Source: Anadara kagoshimensis (taxonomy: Eukaryota > Mollusca > Bivalvia > Arcoida > Arcidae). Taken from it: a stretch of 64,000 nt of DNA. Under the pieces are notes generated by a model. The model was given only the letters and a program-made list of their open reading frames with translations, was not told the DNA's origin and ran no database searches. Every line of letters begins with the position of its first letter. Within the stretch, counting starts at the first letter, position 1. A program made the translations under genes and the position numbers. Location: positions 18,903,087 through 18,967,086 of the forward strand of contig CM037870.1 in NCBI GenBank assembly GCA_021292105.1, written 5' to 3'. Shown here in pieces: positions 47,521 to 58,400 of the stretch.

Positions 47521-47863
47521 GGTAGAAAACACACATTCCGACATGAATAAAATATTTGACTGTCGGCCTCGTGTTGATTTTAAAATTACAACATTGCACT
47601 GACCTCCCAATTTCCTTAAGCCTTAATTATTATCCCTTGCATAAGCAATTAAACCATCAAGGAGATTAGCAGGTGTTATAATTACTGCCAAGCTGAACAT
47701 GGCTGCCGAAAGCGTGTGATGTGAACATTACTCAATCCAACCGGAAGCTTGGGGTGATTAAAGTACAAAGAGGGTACGAACTATATCATTTTGCAAAAGA
47801 ATGTCTACAATAAAACGATATATATTCCCTTGCTCAGATATAGTATCCAAGCCTGAGTCTTAG

Positions 47864-47864
47864 A

Positions 47865-47919
<55 letters not shown>
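47864..47919. repeat. (AAAT)n microsatellite
   Basis: 56 bases of ATAA repeats. Confidence 0.95.
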
Positions 47920-47922
<3 letters not shown>

Positions 47923-48186
47923 TTATTATACTCTCACAATTTAATATACAGAAAATTTTAAATGCATACTGGCTGATGAAAATTTCGTTGAAAGTTGAGG
48001 TGCCATCTTACCATTTATTCAGTCTATATTTTATGACACCGGTCTGGATCTAGTACTTATTCATTTTTATATCATTCGTTTAGGCTAGTGGTAAATAATA
48101 AAACGATATCTCAGTAACCTCTGAACCTGGGACCACATCACTTGCATTTTGCAATCATAGTGCCACGTCCAGTGCATGTCCGAAGT

Positions 48187-48512
48187 TAGTCCGACTAATC
48201 AGCCCACTAAACCCCCATTTTAATTTTTGACTTTTTGTGAACCACAAATCTCCAAAAAGTCAAAAATTAAAATGGGTTTTTTATCGGGCTGATTAGTCGC
48301 ACAAACCTCCAAAAAGTCAAAAATTAAAATGGGGGTTTAGTGGGCTGATTAGGCCCACTAAACCCCCATTTTAATTTTTGACTTTTTGTGAACCACAAAT
48401 CTCCAAAAAGTCAAAAATTAAAATGGGTTTTTTATCGGGCTGATTAGTCGCACAAACCTCCAAAAAGTCAAAAATTAAAATGGGGGTTTAGTGGGCTGAT
48501 TAGTCGGACTAG
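48187..48512. mobile_element. tandem-dimer MITE with 8-bp target duplication
   Basis: Ends TAGTCCGACTAATCAGCCCA, inverted at the right; target duplication TCCGAAGT (48179-48186, 48513-48520), a hAT-type length. The interior is two apparently identical 151-base units (48202-48352 and 48353-48503). Each is built of inverted AAACCCCCATTTTAATTTTT blocks, so the DNA can fold in several ways. Confidence 0.85.
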
Positions 48513-48735
48513 TCCGAAGTCAGGAAATTTACAGTCGACTCGGCGAGTTATGGTTTGACTTTTAAATGCCATTGTGAATTTGTGAATTATCTGACTTATT
48601 TTCTTGAGAATAAACCAAATCAAATTTTCTGATATGATTGAAAAATCCTAACACAATTCTCGCTATTTATATTGTTTAATTTGTGAAACAAGTTAAAATA
48701 TTATGAATCCAGTTAGTGGTCTCACTTCCTGCTCC

Positions 48736-48918
48736 TTATGGAACCTCAGACATTTTCCCAAACAACTGAACAATTCTGTCTATTAATTCGCTACACACAG
48801 CAATAGCGATCAACGTTTTAGTAAGGGGCGATAATGCAAATTTGTACCAAGGAAGAATGGGGACTTGATTGTAAGTTGGGACGCAGCTATTTATTGCAAT
48901 TTTAAGTTGATTTGACAT
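48736..48918 (-). CDS. possible 60-residue single-pass membrane microprotein
   Basis: Complete ATG-to-TAA frame with an in-frame TAA just before the ATG. The product starts MSNQLKIAINSCVPTYNQ, then has a hydrophobic stretch of about 18 residues (FALSPLTKTLIAIAVCSELI) that could span a membrane, and a short polar end. On the minus strand an acceptor-like TTTGTTTCAG sits about 35 bases before the ATG, and a housekeeping-promoter-like ATGGCGCCG patch lies near 49033. I do not recognise the family. The ORF may be chance: short ORFs are common here. Confidence 0.25.
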   Translation of the reverse strand: MSNQLKIAINSCVPTYNQVPILPWYKFALSPLTKTLIAIAVCSELIDRIVQLFGKMSEVP

Positions 48919-49428
48919 ATTTTAAGTATCAATTGACATGCAAATTTTTAAAGCTGAAACAAAGAAATCCAGAGATTCCTCAGAAGTGTGAAGAAGCCGT
49001 AATAGAGTTTGTCACGTTTATTAAGTTTGAAAATGGCGCCGACATTTGTTTATTTTGTGATTGCAACGTGCTCGCCACTGTATTCTTTTTTAAAACATTT
49101 TTCCACACCTTATTCCATGTAGATCTTAAAATATTTGTGATTTTTGACAAGATATATCGTACGATCACCACATATATTTATTATATATTCATACTTCAAA
49201 CCATAAATGGAGGCTACATGTTATGACTTGTTATGCAAGGGAGACAACTTGACACCAAAATACAACCACTAAAATATGACCCATTAGTTTTGCAAAGAGG
49301 TATTTTACTCTGTTAACTGTTAAAATTTTCAGAGGGAATCAAAACAAAAAATGTATCTTGTTAATTTGATTGAGGTTGGATGTCCGATAGCACTTCTAAT
49401 CGGAGAACCCCAACCAGACAAAAACCGC

Positions 49429-49762
49429 TGTGGTAGGTCAGTTAATTGGTGTGGTGCTCGCTCCATAAGTGGGTGGTCGTGGGTTCGAACCCTGACCAGG
49501 TCTGACCCAAGACTTGAAAGTGGGTAGTGACTGATCTTTTGCCAAGCAATCTGCATTACGAAATGTATGTCGTGGTTCTTTCAGATGGGAACTTAAAATT
49601 AACATCCGGTGTCACGGTAGGCTTCGCACAATAAAGAACCCTGCTGTATAATGCTATAAATGCAACGCACAGGCAAAATTTCTGCACCTTTGCCTGTAGC
49701 TGGCAATGTCTCAATATAAGTGAAATATTCTTGACTGGGACGTAAAACACCATCACGCAACT
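49429..49762 (+). repeat. SINE family A, full length
   Basis: Head CTGTGGTAGGTCAGTTAATT, B box GTGGGTTCGAACCC, tail ATATAAGTGAAATATTCTTG. Confidence 0.8.
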
Positions 49763-49803
49763 CAATTGCAAACAGACAAAATTTATTAAAAAGTGGGCTG
49801 ATT

Positions 49804-50025
49804 AAAGTAGTGACAGTTCTTTTGCCAAGCAGTAAGCATTTGAAAAAAGTGACAGGTTCTTTGAAAGAGCCTTTAAAACCTGATGTCCTATGTCAAGGTA
49901 GACATGACTTGCCAAATAACTCTTCCTGCACATTGCAAAGTTAAGATTTTAATTCATCTATAAGTGGTGATATCTCAATATAAGAAATACTTAGAAATAC
50001 TTAGACATAAAACCCCATTCAATCA
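49804..50025 (+). repeat. SINE family A, 5'-truncated
   Basis: Body and degenerate tail only, directly after the previous copy. Confidence 0.65.
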
Positions 50026-50630
50026 TACCATGATGTATACCACTTCCATATAAAGATTAAAGACCACCTGTCCATAAAGACCCTAGCTGTTTTAAGGCCT
50101 ATTTGTTCATATTGAAACAAAATAGAAGTTTTATATATAGACCACCTGTCTTTAGCTCCATGGACAGCTTTTGGATATTGCATAGACAAGTGTTAGAAAA
50201 AAGCCAGTCTGTGACTGGTAAATTTTTCAATACAGTAAAACACAAATATAATGAACATGCATGATACTTGTAACGAATACATAGATAATACAAAGTCAAA
50301 TATTGGGTCCAACCGCTCCTCTATATAAGTCTATTTATAATAATATAACAAAGTCGCTTTATAAAGGTGTTAAAAATAGTATCCCCATTTAAAAATGTCT
50401 TACTGTGTTCTCCTATTATACCACAATACTCAACATTGAAATTATCGAACAAGGGCTGATTGGAATGTTCAACTTATTTCCAACACTGTATCATGTTGCC
50501 ATGGTTCAAACCCCAAAATACGAAGGGAGCACTCTACCAAATGAGCTTCCATAGTGGTAGTAAAGTTCATATGCCTATTATCATGAGTGGTCTTTGTTTT
50601 AATGATTAACTGTACTTTATTTGCTTTCAG

Positions 50631-50841
50631 CAACAGCAGCGCAACAGGAATGCATTTGCTGCAGCTAGACAGATGAAATTGTAACTAGCAAGCCATCTAG
50701 GAAACTATGGAACAAAAACACAAGGACATTTTGATTGCTAGGAGGGTGGAACTCATTGACAATATCAACATTAAGGATGGACTGTTCACTCAGTTACTCA
50801 CCAGAAGACTCTTCAACCAAAGAAGTATCAGAAAAATAAAG
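50631..50841 (+). other. CASP2: caspase gene: exon with 5'UTR end and first half of CARD
   Basis: An acceptor TTTGCTTTCAG ends at 50630, so transcription probably starts further upstream with a non-coding exon. Coding starts at 50707, preceded by an in-frame TAG at 50698. The coding part (45 codons) begins MEQKHKDILIARRVELIDN, matching the first CARD helices. The donor AAG|GTAACA is at 50842. The open frame runs on into the intron, so the unspliced ORF to 50976 is not the protein. Confidence 0.85.
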
Positions 50842-53800
50842 GTAACAAAGGAAAGAACCCAGGTTCTGTCTCGCTCCTTTTTGAGAGGCAGCGGTGGCCT
50901 AATAGATAAGACGTCAGTCTCCAGATCCTGGATCTCTCACCGCTGTGAGTTTGAGTTCCGCTCAGACCACATGTGAGGAAGTGAATTTTCCTTGCAGTTG
51001 GCCTTAACCGGTCCACACAGTGTCAGTGTAATGTGACTAGGGGAGTGGTACACCTGTGTGGCATACTGACTCAGTGAGCTAACACCTTAAAGTCACCTTG
51101 AGTGCACACTGGTATAAGGCAGACCATAAAACACACTTGCACTTCACATGCATACACGAGCTTGTTCATAGATTAATCCATAGAGATTAATATTGTAGTT
51201 CTTGTCTCGAATAGCTGTGCAAATGTTTTAAGAGTTGCACCCAATTTCAAATTGTAACAGTTAAATGTAAAAAAGGGATAGGGCACATTTTGAGCTGTCC
51301 AGTGGGGGTCTGCACTCTTCTTTGATATGGTGATGTTCTGAGAAAATGACTTCTTAAAACTGCAGACATTTTCTCCATGAATGAAAGCATCTGTTGGCAT
51401 AATTATGTAACATTTGTCTTGGAGTTTAGTATTGCTTCACATACTTACCATCTAATCAAATAAGTTTCAGATAAATTGTTAATGTCATTAAGAAATCAAA
51501 TTTAGTCAAGTATTTCTAACCAGATTTTAGTATTTAGATGGGATTAAGGAGCCATATTTTTGAGTATAGAGATAAGAAGTCATAATTGTTAGTATTTTGA
51601 GGGGTTAAAAACCCCTGGGTTCAAAGTTCTTGGACCTGCTGATGTTACTTTTTCTTTTATCAAAAACATAACTGCAAATAAACCTGATTTCAATGTTGAT
51701 ACTGGAATTTCCAAAAATAAATATTTGAACTCCTAATTTTTGTTTCAGACATTCAACACAACAGATGAGCAGATAGAAGAGTTGTTAGACGAGTTGCCAC
51801 GGCGAGGACCTAAGGCATTCGAAGAATTTTGCGAAGCTCTCATTGCTGATGATCAGGAAGATGTCGTTAATTTGTACTTAAAACCTAAAGACAATAACAA
51901 TACAACTGAACAGCCAGAGAATTTAAGTGCCACACAAACATCTGTAACAGCTCCTGTCCCGGTGTCAAATGTTCCTCCTACCCCCACACCATCTACACCT
52001 GCAGTCATTCCACAAACTGTTGTTACACCAGTCATTCCACAATCTGTTGTTACCATGCCACAGGCGACAGTCTTTACCACACCATCTGCTGTTGCCATGG
52101 CAACAACCCATTTAAATATGTCATCATCAGTTGTTACTGTGCCAACTTCACATATCACCCAGCCGTCCATACAGTCAATTTCACAGCCAAACGATGTTCA
52201 AGACAATGGCCAATATCCAATGGCTTTGTGTGTAACAAATTCACCAGCTAATAGAAGTGCTAATGTGCAAGGATTTACTGAACCTCCTGTGACGAACTTG
52301 GGTAGTACAGAGGATCGATACATGATGAAACATTTCATTCTGGATCCGAATTACAAAGGTGTGCCATTAAAACCACCAAAAGACATCACAGATGCTGGAT
52401 TATTGCCAGATAATCTCATGTTACAGAAATTGGCGCTGGAAAATTTGGCGTATTCTGACATCAGAAGCTTGTTCTCTCAAGCTGGATCATCTTGTGACAA
52501 AAATACAGAAAAGTGGTCAGGATTTAATAGGGCAGATAGCTTAGGTAGGTGATCAACTTATCATTATTCACCCCAACCACACCCTGCAATGGTAAATACT
52601 AGGGGGTATACTAGAATCACCTTGTCCATCCCTCTGTCTGTAGACATTATTTTGTGCATAAGTTTATTCAGTAATGCATGATTTAATTTTCCTAAAAACC
52701 TACACATAATTATGGTACTTGTGATAACAACTTGTGCTTTTGCATTTATTCTTTTGATCTGATTTATTTTGCAGAATTTTTGGAAATTATTGTGATTTCC
52801 AACATATTATTTTGTCTTAAGTTTTACCAGTATTCAATTTCTCTGAAATTATACACAGATATTAGTGGTGATAAGAACCTGTGCACCTGCAATCATTTGT
52901 TGGATTTGGGTTTTTTTCACAGAATTATTTCAATTTGCAGACATAGAATTTTTTCCATTCAATAAACTTAATTTAGTCCAGATGTGTATTAAAATGATGA
53001 CAGATGACAAAACCTATGTAGGGGCATAAGTCAACTTCACCGACAGTTGTAGTTGTAAATGTACTTGGTACATGTGATAATGTGAACAGGTTGTTTAGGC
53101 TAATTTTTACTAGGATCATAGATAACTGTTACTGTTGCAGAGATTTGAGAACTTAATTAAAATTCCCCACATAGCTTGACTGAAGACCTAACTGATTGAG
53201 CCACTTGTCTAAAAATAACTTGCTTAGATAATGCATCAGATAAATTTTGTGAATTTGCAATGTAAACATTTCCCAAAAAAGTTCCACACAAAGGTTGAAG
53301 AGTATGCTGGCATGTGTGTGCTTCTGATTTTGACATGTTTATCTGTTGGAAATTCACAGGTATTTGTTGTTTTTTTTTTTCCAGATGCAATGCATAAACG
53401 GCCATATATACCTAATCCAGAATATGTTAACCAATCAGGTAAGAGACTTAATAATTTTGAGAGATGAACCAATGGAACTCGCTTAATTCACACATAAAGT
53501 CTCCCAAACAAAGGGGAAGGGGGGTGGAGGTAATATAGTGTTTGCTCTATTTCTTTTGGCCCAACATGTTCAGGGTCTAAAATTGGCAGGGGTCCAGTAA
53601 TATATGGCTCCTAAAAACAAGTCTGGGCCCCTAAATTTATACACATTTTAGCTATTTATTACTATTACAACTTTTTGTCTAAGGTGAGCTGGGTCCCTAT
53701 TCCCTAACTAAAAAAATATTTAAAGCTTTGTCCCTGATTTTGATCACCACTTTTCTTAGATCTTTATGGAGTTTCAACAGGATCAATCTTTGTTTGGAGT

Positions 53801-54749
53801 ATGGTGGATTGTAAATTGGCATTTCATACATTGGTCACGCACATGAATTTCTCAGTTGAGGTTCATTTAAGGGACACTTTTGAAATGACATCCCATTTCA
53901 GTTATAACTTGTTGTACCTAAGTCTATTTTGCATTTAATTTGAGAAGTGGGACTTTCACCATATGATTCATTTTATTGTACCTTTTGTTTAGTTGTTGAA
54001 TTCAGGGTGGCTATTAATAATTTGGTTACCATAACTTTGATGACATCCTCTGACTTCACATTGTACCATCCTTTGTAAATGTACGTCTGCATTTTTATTT
54101 TTTAGCTAAAAGATTACGTACTGAGGATACGGTTGTCTTACCAATTCATGATGCTACAAATAGAACACTACCAGCAACGATGATAAAAAATCATGAGCTA
54201 GACAACCCTTCATTTCATCCTATCGGTGGAGAATTTGATGACCCTGATATTGACCTTACAGATGGACCTGTTAAAGTTCAAGTAGCTTTAAGTACCAGAC
54301 AGTTCTTCTTGACAAATTATAAAAAGGTAAAATTAAAACTAAATTCACTGATTTGCTAAAACTTTCAGGAACACCCTGTCACAGGATACATTTATTATAA
54401 CCCCATGCAAACAGAGTTTAAGGTTGTATTTAGGAATCATCTTGTTGGTCTGTTTGTCTGTCTATCTATCTATCCAAATATCTTGTCCATCCATATCTTC
54501 TATTTTCTGGATGGATTTTGATCAAACTTGGAACAAATGTAAACCAACACGTGACTAATTTGCATAGGTCATGATCCTATGACCAAACCTGGGGGAGGGA
54601 GTATAATTCAGCTAGGTTAATTAGTTAGGTGAAATTGTTTGACCATAGAAATTTCACTGATAGATTGATAAGTTGATACATGATAATTATGAATTTATTT
54701 AGCTCCTGTACTTTTAAATTATAAGTTTAAGCATTAAAGCATTATTTAA

Positions 54750-54780
<31 letters not shown>

Positions 54781-55390
54781 AATAATGTAGAATATTGAAC
54801 TTACTAATTTTTCAAAGGAAAGGTAAAACTGATTTTTTCAGTGTTTTGAAATTCTTAAAATATCTCACCATTAAAGTTTTGTTGTGTAGACAAAAATTAC
54901 CAGTAATTCTTTTGAACTTTTTTCTCTCTGTTAGTCATATGCCATGAGGAGGATACCAAGGGGAAAGGCTTTAATTATCAATGTTAATGAAGTAGAAGGC
55001 AAGCCTCCACGTAGAGGGACGGACATTGACAGAGATAATCTTCATAACTTACTGACACAACTACACTTTGATGTTACCGTACATAATGATTGTAATGGAC
55101 TGTCTGCAAAGGTTTGTAAATGTTCAGTTTTACGTAATATGTTAGGAGTGGATGTATAGATGTTACGCCAAATCTCTCTTTCTTTCCATTTATATAAGTG
55201 TACTTGTAGCTATTGTGATGGTTCACTGTCCATCATCTAACTTGTGTAGTGCTTCATCTGGTAGCATTCATTAACATTTTACATTTTAACAATCTCCTCC
55301 AAAATTACTTGGCTAAATTTCACTTGGTGATTATTATTATGCTTTTAGATTATCACCAATGTCCCCTTGGGGTACTGAAATGGTAATATA

Positions 55391-55421
<31 letters not shown>

Positions 55422-58400
55422 GGGTATGCAAGTTTTGTCTCTACATTGTGGTGGTGTTTCCATTAAGATGGTGATGATGGAGTTATTAATTATTACTAGA
55501 TTAACAGCTGATGCATCTCTCTCTCCATATGTTAGTGATAATTACTTGTATTAGTAGTAGAATTGAATTTAAACTGATGGCAAATAGTCATGTAAGACAA
55601 GATTGCATTTACTTTTCTGGTGTCGGCTGTTAAGTATAGTGGCATGTCAAAATATGACAGTTCTATGACAGTCGTCAGTGCATTTAAAATCCGAGTCTAG
55701 CCATATGGTGACTATAGGAACTAGACTGGACATCTTATTCCTTGTAATTTTGTTTTTATCTTCAGGAAATAGCCTTAAAGTTACAAGATTTCGCCAATTT
55801 ACAAGATCACCAACATGCTGATTCAGCAGTTATATGTCTACTAAGCCATGGTGAAGATGGCTATATATTCGGAACTGACGGAAAGAAAATTTTATTAGAT
55901 GATGTGTTCTCATTGTTTGATAATAAACACTGTAAGCTGCTGATTCAGAAACCAAAAATATTCATCATACAGGCTTGTCGAGGAGGTAAATATAACTTCA
56001 TTCATATGATTAATTGTTTGGTTTTACATCCCAATTAAAATATTTGACTTATACTGTAAACATATTTATATTCGCGACGTACTAATTGTTGCTTATTTCG
56101 CGGTCGTTTTTTGCGCGAAAATTAATACAAAGCTGAAATTATATTTTACTTTTTATGCTATAGAGCATATTTCAAAAACCCGAAAATTGAACTAGGCGGA
56201 TATGTCTAAATATCCTATACCACGAAAATAAATACACACGAAATTAAATACATTTACAGTATTGAGATGTTACCGGCCATAGGGGTCAGGGTTAGTTTTC
56301 TGACTGGGTCAGGGCTGAAACCTGGAAGTTCTTCTCTTTCCCCAAGCAGTCAACATTTACAAAATGAATTTGTAGGGAACTTAAAGGAGGTAAATGGGGC
56401 ATGAAAAAGAATTATCCTTATTTATGTGGGGCTTTGGTGGCTGAGTGGTCTAAAGTGTGTACTTACGGATTACAGTGCCTCTCACCTTCTGAGTTTGAAT
56501 CCCACTCTGGCATATCTTAGTGTAAGAAATTTGTGTGTTCTTTTGCCAAAGGTCAGTGTTTTCTCTGAGCACTCTTGTTTCCTCCACCATTCCAGAACTG
56601 AGCATCTTGCAATAAGTGAAAGAATCTTGACTGTGCCATAAAACACCATTGATTTAATCTAATCCAGAGTTACTGACATAAGCACATTGAATGCAGATGT
56701 ATTTTTTTCTGCAACTTTGTCTACCTTTAAGCCAGATCTGACTATACATTTGAAATCTAAGTTTAAGTTGATTGATGCTCTATAAATTGATTTTAATATA
56801 CAATGTATATATTCTGTTCTAGGTGCATTAGATAGTGGTATACCTGTACCACAGCTTGACGAGCATGATGGCTCTGATGTTAACCTTAAACAGCTCCCCT
56901 CTCAATCAGACATGCTCATCTGTTATCCAACACAAGCAGGTATTCATTCCATTTTTTAAAGCCAAACAGTGCATATTTTCAGAAATTTTGTGTAAAAAAA
57001 ATACCAATTTACTTTGTATAAAAATTGAGGAGTAAATCTGTCAGAACACCATATTTCAGCATAGCTTCAGAATATCTTCATAATAAGCCACATTTAGGCA
57101 TACTTTATAGGAAGAAACATTTACAGGGAAAAAATATTTACGATTTTCATGGTGACCCTTGTACCGCTAAAATATCTTCTCAGTGAAAATTTCTTATTTC
57201 CTTTGGTACACTTTTCCTACAGTCGGACCCTAAAAAATTTATTAATTTGAAATAATTTAGAAGAATACAACCACAAGTTTCTTACCGCTAATGTTTCTTC
57301 TTATACAGTATATTGATGTGTACATTGTATTCCAGTTATTGTTTCAAGTGAACCAATCTATCTGTTTGTCTCAGTTACCTTATAATACATGTATTATGAT
57401 GGCCGAGTGGTCTTAAGCACTCGCTTACAGATCAGAGTGCCTCAGACTGCCAAGGTTCAAATCCCACTTTGGGACAGATCTTAATGTATAAAAGTTATAC
57501 TTGAAAGTTATCTTGCCAAAAATTGGTGATTTTCTTTAGACACTCTGGTTTCCTCCACCATCACAGAACTGACTGCTACAGTACCATATAAGTGAAAAAA
57601 CCTTCATTGGGGTATAAAACTCCAATACTTCACTCTACAAAGATGGCAAAGTGAGATAAAATATAACTGCAGCTATAAAGTCTTGGTTTATATAGTACAT
57701 GAAAAACAGTAAAACAAATCAAAAATATGCTATGGAAATGTTTGAATACCATGTCTTGTTTATTTGTGTCAAGGTTACTATGCATGGCGGAACAGAGAGC
57801 GTGGGAGCTGGTATATAGAGGCTCTGGTTCATGTATTTATGAAGTATGCCAAAAATGAAGACATATGTGCCATGTTGAATAGAGTAAGTACTGTAAAATA
57901 GAAATAATCTTTGATGTCAATTATATTGAGATGCTACCTGCTATATACAGTACAGGGGATGAAAATTCTTTAAGCCCGATGCCCGGGACTAGAAATTTGG
58001 CAAGAGAGGACTTGTCAAAAATTTCACTGAAAAACCTGTTGGGCTTAAATACTGAGATGACTAATGAATTTAGTATTTCCAAATGTAGTCTGATGTCTTG
58101 AAAAAATCTTGAAAAGGGATCTGTAGTCATGTTGCCCTGTTGTTGTTTGTAAGAAATGCTAGTCTTTAGGTTAGGCAGCTTAAGGGTTCTACTGACAAAG
58201 AAAAATCTAGATAGTTATTGCACTTGTAATCGCTTCAAAAGTTCAGTCATCATGTACGATGATGTTGCTGTTTAATTCAAATTTCGCATTCAACAAGTTG
58301 ACTTGATGAGAAAAAGTCACCATTGGTGAGAAAAGAAAATCACAAGACAATTAAGACTTCAAATATGATAAGGAGAAGTGTGCCCGATTGTTTTAACAGT

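Noticed and set aside
47282-47599. 105-codon minus ORF with repeats
   Set aside because: Driven by the 36-bp tandem repeat and open on both strands.
48187-48512. CRISPR-like array
   Set aside because: Two large tandem units with inverted blocks and an 8-bp target duplication; no short repeat-spacer pattern and a eukaryotic context.
51853-52170. 105-codon antisense ORF in caspase exon 2
   Set aside because: Shadow of the Thr/Pro/Val-rich coding strand; low-complexity Val/Thr/Gly product.
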